NCBI GenBank assembly: GCA_904394215.1
Contig: CAJFNF010000014.1
Span: 1 to 58,609, forward strand
Length of the DNA: 58,609 nt
Direction of reading: 5' to 3'
Source of the DNA: an uncultured Faecalibacterium sp.
Lineage (GTDB): Bacteria; Bacillota; Clostridia; Oscillospirales; Ruminococcaceae
In this document: positions 14,606 through 22,129 of the stretch, one piece after another
How positions within the stretch are numbered: position 1 is the stretch's first letter
Layout of the letters: every line of letters starts with the position of its first letter
Notes under the pieces: generated by a model
What the model was told of the DNA's origin: nothing
The model's input: the letters and a program-made list of their open reading frames with translations, nothing else
Database searches by the model: none
Made by a program: the position numbers and the translations under genes

Positions 14606-17407
14606 ATGCCAAAGGAGTCCGACCGCCGGGAACTGACCCGGGAGGAAATCGAGCAAAAACAAAAAGAAAAGTTCAACACGTTTTTCACCACCAGCGTGGC
14701 CCAGGTGCCGGAGGAGATGATCAACCCCACCCGTTCCTCGGATCAGCCCGACCGCAAGCACGGCCTGCTGGCCCGGTTCTTCGGCAAAAAGGAAAAGGCC
14801 AGCGGCACGCCGCCCCAGGAGCCGGAACAGCAGGATGACACCTTCTGGTCCGACACCCCCATCGCCCCGGCCCCCACCGGGGAGATTGTGCTGGACGGGT
14901 CGGCGCCCGGGACGCCGCCGGAGCCGGGGCCTTCCCTGGAAGAATTGACCCTGGAGCTGGAAGGTGGGGAGGAAGCTTCCCCCGCACCCCGGCAGGAGGA
15001 GCCGGCGCCCCGGGCCCCCGAGGCTGAGCCGGCGCCCCAGCCCCCCCAGCAGGAAGCCGGCCTGGAAGCTGCCAAGCTGGCGGCCAAACTGGAACAGCCC
15101 TGGACCACCGCCGCAGAAAAGTCCCAGGCCCGGCGGGCGGCAGCCCGACAGGCCGCCAATGCGGCCTATGCCGCCCAGGCCGCTGCCTGGAAAGCAGCCG
15201 CCGCTTCGGCACAGAGTGCCCCGGCGCCCCAGGAGGCCCCAGCAGCAGAGGAACCCCAGGTGACAGACGCCCCCGCGCCGGAAGAGGAAAAGCCGGTGTC
15301 CCAGCGGGAGAAGCTCCAGATGATGCTGGACGGCGGCAAGGGGATCCCCACCTCCCGGAAAAAGAAGCCGGTCAAGCCGGAAGAGGATAAGGAGATCACT
15401 CGGCAGGTGGGCGGTTTCCAGTTCTTCGGAGTGGGGGAGGACGAAGCGCCCCACGGCGACGTGCCCCCCCGGGCCGAGGAAGATACCATGAGCCTGGAGC
15501 TCCACGAAGAGGAGGAAGAATCCCCTCTGGCCGAAGAAGAAAAGGCCTCTGCCCCCGAACACGCAGCCAAGGGCTGGCGGCTGGGCAAAAAGGCCAAAGA
15601 GGACAAAGGCCCCAAGGCCGAAGCCGAGCACGCGGCAGAGGAGGGCCCGGCCGAGCCGGAACACGGCTCCCAGCCCGCCGCCCCTGAGGTGCCCCAGACC
15701 GCCGAAGAGGCGGCCCAGGCCCTGAACCAGACGGTGGCCTCCCTGAACCTCCGGTGCGCCCTCAGCGGCATCCTGGCGGCGGCCCTGATCTGGGCCGGCT
15801 TCATCTATGAGGGCTTCCTGCCCGGCATGGCGGGCCTCAGCCCCGACACCGCCCCGGCGGCTTTCCTGGGTGCAAATCTGCTGCTGCTGGCAGCGGCCCT
15901 GGCGGTTTCCTATCACACTCTGCGGGACGGCCTGCTGGGCCTGGTGAAAACCCCTTCCTTTGACACCATGCCGGCCCTGGCCGGTGCAGCAGCCCTGCTG
16001 CAGGCGGTGGTGGCCCTGCTGAACCCGGCGGGCTATCACAACACCACCCTCACCATCATGAGCGGCGCTGCGGCCCTGGCTCTGTTCCTGAACAATCTGG
16101 GCAGCCGCCTGATGGCGGTGTCGGTCCGGGACGGCTACAAGATTGCCACCAGCGGGGTGGCTCATGAGGGGGCCTACCGGCCCCAGGACAAGGAGCTGGT
16201 CCGGGGCCTGATGCCCGATATGGAGGACAAGGATCCCTGGATCCTGTTGAGCCGCCCCATGGAAGGGGACGGTTCCTTCCTGGCCCAGAGCTTCGGCCCC
16301 CACGCCAGCGAAAAACGGGTCCAGCTGCTGGCCCGGATTCTGCTGGGATGCGCAGCGGCAGGGGCTGTGCTGATGCTGCTGACCGGCAAGGGGATCAACG
16401 GGATGGCGGCGGCCCTGGCCTCGGTGCTGTGCCTGGGCGCGCCCCTGTCCTCCACCCTGATTGCGGGTCTCACCGCCCTGCGGACCGAGCGGACCGCCGG
16501 CGCTGTGGGCGCCGTGATTCCGGGCTGGGCCGGGGTGGAAGAGCTGAACGGCATCGACACCGTACGGGTGGACGCCGGGGACCTGTTTACCTCCGAGAGC
16601 GCCCAGCTGGAAGACATCCGCATCTTCAAGGGAGGCCGGATCGACCGGGCCATCCTCTACACCGCCAGCGTCCTGAACCAGGGCTGCAACACCCTGAGCC
16701 GGCTGTTCCGCACCATCATTGAGGACCGCACCGACATCCTGCCCCCGGTGAAGGACCTGGAATGCCACACCGGCCGGGGCTTCTCGGCCTGGTGCGACAA
16801 CAACCGGATCCTGATCGGCACCCGCGCCTATATGGAGCAGGAAGGGGTGGCCCTGCCCGAGCTGAGCTATGAGGCCCAGCATTCCCGCAATGGGGAACTG
16901 CAGATCCTCTATCTGGCAGTGTCGGGCAATATGTACGCCATGTTTGTGCTGCGCTACATCGGCGGCAAGCACGCGGCCCGGTGCCTGTCCCTGCTGCAGA
17001 AGGAAAACATCCGGCTGCTGGTTACCTGCCAGGATCCCTCCCTCACCGCTGACAAGATCGCGGCGGCCTACCACATGCCCGAGGGCCTGATCACGGTGCT
17101 GGATGAAAGCCAGGCCAAGGTCCTGGCCCCGGCGGTGGCCCCCGTCCAGGATGCCCCTGCCTGCATGCTCCACCTGAAGGGTTTCACCAGCCTCACCGGC
17201 GGCCTCCGGGCCGCCCAGCAGGCCCAGGCCGCCGAGTCGGCCGGAGTGGCCATCCAGCTGGTGTCGGCAGGGTTCTCGGCCCTCATCGGCCTGCTGCTGA
17301 GCTACTCCGGCAGCGTGGGCACCCTGTCGGTGCTGGTGGTGCTGATGTACCAGGCCGCCTGGAGCGCACTGAGCATCGCGGTGGCGGCCATGAAGCAGCA
17401 CAGCTGA
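14606..17407 (+). CDS. P-type-ATPase-like membrane pseudoenzyme with long acidic N-terminal extension (933 aa)
   Basis: Residues 1 to about 375 are low-complexity (Glu, Pro, Ala rich) and probably cytoplasmic and disordered. From about 380 there are hydrophobic helices, then an order of segments matching a heavy-metal (P1B) ATPase core: LCLGAPLSSTLIAG where the CPC helix should be, GVEELNGIDTVRVDAGDLFT where the phosphorylation motif DKTGT should be (Asp at about 656 kept, KTGT lost), an N-domain-like GRGFSAWCDNNRILIGTRAYM, VTCQDPSLTADKIA (about 808-821) in place of TGDN, and VQDAPACM in place of GDGVNDAPA, then two C-terminal helices. The ATPase reaction therefore looks impossible. The start MPKESDRR is chosen because GGGAGGG lies 6 nt before it. 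It follows rlmB closely. Role unknown; a scaffold or sensor derived from a metal pump is one idea. Confidence 0.75.
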   Translation: MPKESDRRELTREEIEQKQKEKFNTFFTTSVAQVPEEMINPTRSSDQPDRKHGLLARFFGKKEKASGTPPQEPEQQDDTFWSDTPIAPAPTGEIVLDGSAPGTPPEPGPSLEELTLELEGGEEASPAPRQEEPAPRAPEAEPAPQPPQQEAGLEAAKLAAKLEQPWTTAAEKSQARRAAARQAANAAYAAQAAAWKAAAASAQSAPAPQEAPAAEEPQVTDAPAPEEEKPVSQREKLQMMLDGGKGIPTSRKKKPVKPEEDKEITRQVGGFQFFGVGEDEAPHGDVPPRAEEDTMSLELHEEEEESPLAEEEKASAPEHAAKGWRLGKKAKEDKGPKAEAEHAAEEGPAEPEHGSQPAAPEVPQTAEEAAQALNQTVASLNLRCALSGILAAALIWAGFIYEGFLPGMAGLSPDTAPAAFLGANLLLLAAALAVSYHTLRDGLLGLVKTPSFDTMPALAGAAALLQAVVALLNPAGYHNTTLTIMSGAAALALFLNNLGSRLMAVSVRDGYKIATSGVAHEGAYRPQDKELVRGLMPDMEDKDPWILLSRPMEGDGSFLAQSFGPHASEKRVQLLARILLGCAAAGAVLMLLTGKGINGMAAALASVLCLGAPLSSTLIAGLTALRTERTAGAVGAVIPGWAGVEELNGIDTVRVDAGDLFTSESAQLEDIRIFKGGRIDRAILYTASVLNQGCNTLSRLFRTIIEDRTDILPPVKDLECHTGRGFSAWCDNNRILIGTRAYMEQEGVALPELSYEAQHSRNGELQILYLAVSGNMYAMFVLRYIGGKHAARCLSLLQKENIRLLVTCQDPSLTADKIAAAYHMPEGLITVLDESQAKVLAPAVAPVQDAPACMLHLKGFTSLTGGLRAAQQAQAAESAGVAIQLVSAGFSALIGLLLSYSGSVGTLSVLVVLMYQAAWSALSIAVAAMKQHS

Positions 17408-17456
17408 GGATCTGTGAAATAAATAAGAATAATTCCTAAAAAATGCCCCGGAACCC

Positions 17457-17485
17457 TTGCAATCCCCGGGTGGTTGAAGTATAAT
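17457..17485 (+). promoter_or_regulatory. sigma-A promoter of rubrerythrin
   Basis: TTGCAA (17457-17462), a 17-bp spacer and a consensus TATAAT (17480-17485), about 97 nt before the start codon. Confidence 0.85.
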
Positions 17486-17581
17486 ACAATCACAGCCCGG
17501 AACCCGGGCAGCCTGTTAATGAAACCCAACGCAAACCAAAAAGCGTTTGACAAAAATCAACCAACAAAGGAGAGACACATT

Positions 17582-18121
17582 ATGGAACTGAAGGGCAGCA
17601 AGACCGAGAAAAACCTGATGGAGGCTTTCGCTGGTGAGAGCCAGGCCCGCAACAAGTACACCTACTTTGCAAGCCAGGCAAAGAAGGACGGCTATGTGCA
17701 GATGGCCAAGATCTTCGAGGAGACCGCCAACAACGAGAAGGAGCACGCCAAGATCTGGTTCAAGCTGCTGAACGGCGGCGAGATCCCCGATACCGCTACC
17801 TGCCTGAAGATGGCAGCCGGCGGCGAGCACGACGAGTGGACCGAGATGTACCCCCGCATGGCCAAGGAAGCCAAGGAGGAGGGCTTCAACCAGATCGCAG
17901 CCCTGTTCACCATGGTTGCCGGCATCGAGAAGGAGCACGAGGAGCGCTACCTGGCTCTGGCCGAGAACCTGGCCAACCAGCAGGTCTTTGCTCGTGAGGA
18001 GCAGCAGGTCTGGCAGTGCTCCAACTGCGGTTACACCTACATTGGCAAGTCCGCACCTCTGAAGTGCCCTGTCTGCGCACATCCCCAGGATTACTTTGAG
18101 CTGAAGGTCAAGAACTACTAA
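17582..18121 (+). CDS. rubrerythrin (179 aa)
   Basis: Non-haem diiron peroxidase that detoxifies hydrogen peroxide in anaerobes, taking electrons through a rubredoxin-type centre. The four-helix diiron domain (about 1-140) shows AFAGESQARNKY, ANNEKEHAK and GIEKEHEERY with Glu and ExxH ligands. The C-terminal rubredoxin-like domain has CSNCGY (about 150) and CPVCAHP (about 166). The start at 17582 follows AAAGGAGAG; an upstream in-frame start lies over the leader. Monocistronic, with a consensus promoter and strong terminator. Its codon use is that of a highly expressed gene. Confidence 0.96.
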   Translation: MELKGSKTEKNLMEAFAGESQARNKYTYFASQAKKDGYVQMAKIFEETANNEKEHAKIWFKLLNGGEIPDTATCLKMAAGGEHDEWTEMYPRMAKEAKEEGFNQIAALFTMVAGIEKEHEERYLALAENLANQQVFAREEQQVWQCSNCGYTYIGKSAPLKCPVCAHPQDYFELKVKNY

Positions 18122-18151
18122 TCTCTGACCCCCAGGCCCCAAAAAGCAAGG

Positions 18152-18187
18152 AACGCCCCGGCGCCGCAAAGCGCCGGGGCGTTTTTG
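18152..18187 (+). terminator. terminator of rubrerythrin
   Basis: ACGCCCCGGCGC pairs with GCGCCGGGGCGT around a 6-nt loop, followed by five T residues. Confidence 0.92.
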
Positions 18188-18255
18188 ATTGTGCCTGTTA
18201 AAAAGCCAGGGGCAAAAAAGCAGGGGCCTGCGCCGGCAGGTCCCTGCGGGAAGCA

Positions 18256-18579
18256 TTACAGATCCAGTTTGCCCTCCACCTTGTTCACCACATAGTAGGC
18301 GGCGCCGTCCTCCGGCTTGATATAAATCCTGCAGGACTGAACCCCTACCTTGTGTGTCAGGCGATAGTCGGCCTTGGCCCGCTCGACGATATCGGTGACA
18401 TTGTACTGGTGGCCGCCGGTTTCGATATAAATCTCAGGCGAAAGAGGCGGGCGGCCACGGCGCTGGGTCGGTTTTGCAGATTTCTGGGTTTTATGCTTGG
18501 GCTCAGAAGCCGGAGCATCTTGCGCCGGAACTTCGGGCAAGGACGTATCGACGGATGCGGCAGCTTTCTTTGCGGACAT
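18256..18579 (-). CDS. DUF6465-like protein (107 aa)
   Basis: Residues 1 to about 45 form a Lys/Ala/Pro-rich, probably disordered arm (with RRGRPP), followed by a compact domain: IYIETGGHQYNVTDIVERAK ... RIYIKPEDGAAYYVVN ... GKLDL. The second half matches what I recall of DUF6465, a clostridial family of unknown function. The start is the ATG at 18579, with GGTGG 7 nt upstream. It has a good promoter of its own at 18659-18687. The basic arm may suggest nucleic-acid binding, but that is speculation. Confidence 0.7.
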   Translation of the reverse strand: MSAKKAAASVDTSLPEVPAQDAPASEPKHKTQKSAKPTQRRGRPPLSPEIYIETGGHQYNVTDIVERAKADYRLTHKVGVQSCRIYIKPEDGAAYYVVNKVEGKLDL

Positions 18580-18658
18580 TTCCAATCCACCTTTCTTTCA
18601 TTTTTTATGACAACCGCCGCGGCAACCCGGCCGCGGGGTATAAAAACTGGCTATCTAT

Positions 18659-18687
18659 ATAATATAAAGTTGTGCTTCATTTGTAAA
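18659..18687 (-). promoter_or_regulatory. sigma-A promoter of the DUF6465-like gene
   Basis: Minus strand: TTTACA (-35), a 17-bp spacer and TATTAT (-10), about 80 nt upstream of the start. Confidence 0.75.
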
Positions 18688-18900
18688 GTCTTTTTGGAAA
18701 AAAGTTGCCCCAGGCCGCCCAGAAATAACTGGATAAATAGGACAACGTACGGCGCCGCCCCGGCGGGGGTGCGGTGTGGGGATGCCGGATGTGAAATGAG
18801 ACAGGCCTTTCCGGGGAGGCCGGGGGGCGCCCGAAAACACAAACAAAAACCCCGTTCCCCCATGGCCGGCGCGGCCCGCAGGGAGGCCCGGCCGGGAAAA

Positions 18901-18961
18901 TCCGGGGGCCTGTCCCGCCGCTGTCCCGGGGCGCCGGCGGGACAAATGACAGGCCCCCGGA
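18901..18961. repeat. 61-nt long inverted repeat upstream of tRNA-Leu
   Basis: TCCGGGGGCCTGTC (18901-18914) is the exact reverse complement of GACAGGCCCCCGGA (18948-18961); inside it GTCCCGCCG (18912-18920) pairs with CGGCGGGAC (18935-18943). The rest of 18688-19012 is GC-rich without a credible gene. There is no U-tract, so it is not an ordinary terminator. Confidence 0.6.
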
Positions 18962-19012
18962 GCCCGGGGGCGGGCGAGGCCGGGGCGGCAGGCGGGGAGA
19001 GAAACTTTCCGC

Positions 19013-19041
19013 TTGATTTTGCCCCGCAAATACGCTATAAT
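19013..19041 (+). promoter_or_regulatory. sigma-A promoter of tRNA-Leu
   Basis: TTGATT (19013-19018), a 17-bp spacer and a consensus TATAAT (19036-19041), 15 nt before the mature tRNA. Confidence 0.85.
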
Positions 19042-19055
19042 AACGTATACGATAA

Positions 19056-19142
19056 GCCGGTGTGTCGGAATGGCAGACGAGGGGGACTCAAAATCCCTTG
19101 TGCTAATCACACGTGTGGGTTCGACCCCCACCACCGGCACCA
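19056..19142 (+). tRNA. tRNA-Leu (anticodon CAA)
   Basis: Type II tRNA of 87 nt with CCA encoded. The acceptor arms GCCGGTG and CACCGGC pair perfectly, the D-loop has GGAATGGCAGAC, the anticodon loop reads CTCAAAA with CAA at 34-36, there is a long variable arm (TTGTGCTAATCACACG) and the T-arm GTGGGTTCGACCCCCAC. It has its own promoter and terminator. Confidence 0.95.
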
Positions 19143-19149
19143 GACGCAG

Positions 19150-19195
19150 AAATCCGAACCTTTCTTTCCTGGAAAAAGAGGTTCGGATTTTTCTT
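19150..19195 (+). terminator. terminator of tRNA-Leu
   Basis: AAATCCGAACCT (19150-19161) pairs with AGGTTCGGATTT (19179-19190), followed by a T-rich tract. Confidence 0.88.
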
Positions 19196-19231
19196 TGTCC
19201 AGAAGGGCCCGGGGATGGCACCGCAGCTGGT

Positions 19232-19260
19232 TTGCCATTTTGCCCGGCCCGTGATACAAT
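19232..19260 (+). promoter_or_regulatory. sigma-A promoter of ftsK
   Basis: TTGCCA (19232-19237), a 17-bp spacer and TACAAT (19255-19260), 45 nt upstream of the start codon. Confidence 0.8.
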
Positions 19261-19304
19261 AAAAGAACCTATGAGATTTTTTGCTGACGAGGTACGGGAA
19301 AGCA

Positions 19305-22121
19305 ATGGCAAGAAAGAGACGAAAATCCGGCGCCCGGGGCAAAAATGCCCGGGCCAGGCAGCAGACTCAGCGCCGTCTGCTGACCAGCAGCATCACCCTG
19401 TTTGCGGGGATCCTGCTGGTGCTGCTGGCGTTTGTGGATGGCCAGTCGGTGTGGCATGCGGCCCACGATCTGCTGTTCGGACTGTTTGGGGCCGGCAGCT
19501 TTGTGCTGGGGCCTGCGGTGTGTTATATGGCGGTCCTCACCGCCCGGGAAGAGCCCATCCTGGGCAGCGCCTTCAAGCTGGCGCTGGGGATGATCTTCCT
19601 CAGCGGCGCGGCGGTGGTGTTCTCGGATATTCCCACCCGGGACATGAACTTTGTCCAGATGGGCCTGGCCTGCTATGACAACGGCGTCAATGCCTGGTTC
19701 GGCGGCGGGTCCCTGGGCGGGCTGCTGGGAGGGACGCTGCTGCTGCTGTGCGGCCGTCCGGCGGCCAACCTGATTGTAGTGGCCCTGGCCATCTGCGCCA
19801 GCTGCTATATTTTTGATGTGACCCCTGCCGACATCTGGCAGTGGGTGTCGGGGGTGCTGGGCGGCGCCCGGGAAAAGGGCCTGGCGGTCTATGCCGACAG
19901 CCGTGCCGCCCATGAGGAGCGCCGTGCCGCCCGCCTGGCTGCCAAAGCCGAGGCTGAGGCCGAGGAAGAGGCAGAAGAGGAAGAGGACGACAGCTACCTG
20001 ATGGACGACGGCCCCGAGGATGATTTCGGCCAGGAGCCGGGGTTCCATATTGGGATGCCCGCATGGCTTTCCAATATCCTGGGCCGGGGCCGTCTGCCGG
20101 ATGAGGACGGCAGCACCCAGGAGCCGGCGCCCAAACCCGAGACCCCCTTGCAGTCGGCGGCGGTGAGCCATCCCCGGGCCCCCTTTGACATTGACCTGGG
20201 GCCCGATCCCGGGGCGGTGTCGGAGGGCGGCAGCGAGCCCATCGAACCCATCATCACCGGCCCGGGAGGCACCTTTGGCCTGAATCCCCTGCGGCCTGCC
20301 CATGAGGAGGCGCCGGCCCGGCAGCCCCAGCACGGGGCCTTCTATGACCAGGACAAGGACGATGGCACTTCCACCCTGGACGTGCCCTTCCAGGCCGCTG
20401 TGGAGCCTACAGTGCCCCCTGCAGCCCCTGTTCCGGCGGCTCCGGCACCCGGTGCCGCGGCTGCCCCTGCGGCCCCGGCTGAGAGCGAGGACGGCTGGAT
20501 CCGGGTGGATGAGGGCCAGGATGCGGCTGCTTCCGGCAGCGGGGACATTGCCACCCTGGTGGCGGCGGCCATGGAAAAGCCCGCCGACGCCGAGCAGGCG
20601 GCAGCGGCTTCCGCCCCGGCGGCCGAAGAAATCACTGCCCCGGCGGCCTATGAATATCCCCCCATCGAGCTGTTTGACAAGCCCGCCGAGGAGGGGGATG
20701 AGGGGGCCCAGAGCGAGCTCCAGGCCAACGCCCAGAAACTGGTGGATACCCTGGAGAGCTTCGGGGTCAAGACCCGGGTGCTGGATATCTCCCGGGGCCC
20801 TGCAGTCACCCGGTACGAGGTGCAGCCCATGGCCGGCGTCAAGATCAGCCGGATCACCTCCCTGGCCGACGACCTGGCCCTGAACCTGGCGGTGGCGGAT
20901 ATCCGGATGGAAGCCCCCATCCCCGGCAAGCCGGCGGTGGGCATCGAGGTGCCCAACCGCAAGCGGTCGGCGGTGAGCATCCGCAGCATCTTCGAGAGCC
21001 AGAGCTTCCGCCACATGACCAGCCCCCTGACCATTGCCCTGGGCAAGGACATTGCCGGCGTGGCCCAGGTGGCGGACCTGTGCAAGATGCCCCATCTGCT
21101 GATCGCCGGCAGCACCGGCAGCGGCAAATCGGTCTGCGTCAACAGCATCATCATGAGCCTGGTGTTCCGGTCGGGGCCTGAGGACGTGAAGCTGATCCTG
21201 ATCGACCCCAAGGTGGTGGAGCTGGCCGAGTACAACGGCATCCCCCATCTGCTGATGCCGGTGATCACCGAGCCCAAAAAGGCTGCCGGCGCCCTGAGCT
21301 CGGCGGTGGCCGAGATGGAGCGGCGGTACCGCCTCTTTGCCGACAACAACGTCCGTGACATCAAGACCTTCAACAAACTGGCAGCCACCGACCCCATGCT
21401 GGAAAAGCTGCCCTATATTGCCATCATCATCGATGAGCTGGCCGACCTGATGATGGTGGTGGGCAAGGACGTGGAAGATTCCATCTGCCGCATTGCCCAG
21501 AAAGCCCGTGCCGCCGGCATGCACCTGATTGTGGCCACCCAGCGGCCCAGCGTGGACGTCATCACCGGCCTGATCAAGGCCAACATCCCCAGCCGGATCG
21601 CCTTCGCGGTGTCCAGCCAGGTGGACAGCCGCACCATTCTGGACGGCGCCGGCGCCGAGAAACTGCTGGGCATGGGCGATATGCTGTTCATGCCGGTGGG
21701 CGCGCCCAAGCCCATCCGCATCCAGGGCACTTATGTGAAGGATGAAGAGATCAGCCGGGTGCTGACCTTCATCAAGGCCTCGGGCACCGTCCAGTACGAC
21801 GAGGCCATGATCAAGGCCATGGAGGAACACACCATCCAGGAGAAGGGCGGCAGCAAGGACGACGGGGATGACGGCGGCGAGGCCGACGATCCCATGCTGA
21901 AGGCGGCCGTGGAGGTGGTCATCGATGCGGGCCAGGCCTCCACCAGCCTGCTGCAGCGGCGGTGCAAGCTGGGCTATGCCCGGGCCGCCCGGATCATGGA
22001 CGAGATGGAACAGAAGGGGATCATCGGCCCCTACGAGGGCGCCAAGCCCCGGGCTGTTTTGATCAGCCGCCAGCAGTGGCTGGAAATGTGCATGAATCAG
22101 CCCGACAACAGCAATCAGTGA
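19305..22121 (+). CDS. ftsK: FtsK/SpoIIIE DNA translocase (938 aa)
   Basis: Membrane-anchored, septum-localised hexameric motor that pumps chromosomal DNA during division or sporulation. It has a basic N-terminus, four membrane helices (about residues 15-185), a long acidic and Ala/Pro-rich linker (about 205-460), then the motor: the alpha domain, Walker A GSTGSGKS (602-609), Walker B IAIIIDELADLM, QRPSVDVITG, and a C-terminal winged-helix gamma domain (LLQRRCKLGYARAARIMDEME) that reads KOPS/SRS polarity sequences. The start at 19305 is the ATG of MARKRRKSG; a TTG eight codons earlier is possible. ygiQ begins 8 nt after the stop, so these are probably co-transcribed. Confidence 0.96.
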   Translation: MARKRRKSGARGKNARARQQTQRRLLTSSITLFAGILLVLLAFVDGQSVWHAAHDLLFGLFGAGSFVLGPAVCYMAVLTAREEPILGSAFKLALGMIFLSGAAVVFSDIPTRDMNFVQMGLACYDNGVNAWFGGGSLGGLLGGTLLLLCGRPAANLIVVALAICASCYIFDVTPADIWQWVSGVLGGAREKGLAVYADSRAAHEERRAARLAAKAEAEAEEEAEEEEDDSYLMDDGPEDDFGQEPGFHIGMPAWLSNILGRGRLPDEDGSTQEPAPKPETPLQSAAVSHPRAPFDIDLGPDPGAVSEGGSEPIEPIITGPGGTFGLNPLRPAHEEAPARQPQHGAFYDQDKDDGTSTLDVPFQAAVEPTVPPAAPVPAAPAPGAAAAPAAPAESEDGWIRVDEGQDAAASGSGDIATLVAAAMEKPADAEQAAAASAPAAEEITAPAAYEYPPIELFDKPAEEGDEGAQSELQANAQKLVDTLESFGVKTRVLDISRGPAVTRYEVQPMAGVKISRITSLADDLALNLAVADIRMEAPIPGKPAVGIEVPNRKRSAVSIRSIFESQSFRHMTSPLTIALGKDIAGVAQVADLCKMPHLLIAGSTGSGKSVCVNSIIMSLVFRSGPEDVKLILIDPKVVELAEYNGIPHLLMPVITEPKKAAGALSSAVAEMERRYRLFADNNVRDIKTFNKLAATDPMLEKLPYIAIIIDELADLMMVVGKDVEDSICRIAQKARAAGMHLIVATQRPSVDVITGLIKANIPSRIAFAVSSQVDSRTILDGAGAEKLLGMGDMLFMPVGAPKPIRIQGTYVKDEEISRVLTFIKASGTVQYDEAMIKAMEEHTIQEKGGSKDDGDDGGEADDPMLKAAVEVVIDAGQASTSLLQRRCKLGYARAARIMDEMEQKGIIGPYEGAKPRAVLISRQQWLEMCMNQPDNSNQ

Positions 22122-22129
22122 GGAAGATT

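Noticed and set aside
14162-17401. 1079-codon open frame on the minus strand opposite rlmB and the P-ATPase-like gene
   Set aside because: Antisense shadow of high-GC coding sequence; low-complexity translation.
19269-21830. 853-codon open frame opposite ftsK
   Set aside because: Shadow frame; the plus strand encodes a full FtsK with intact Walker motifs.
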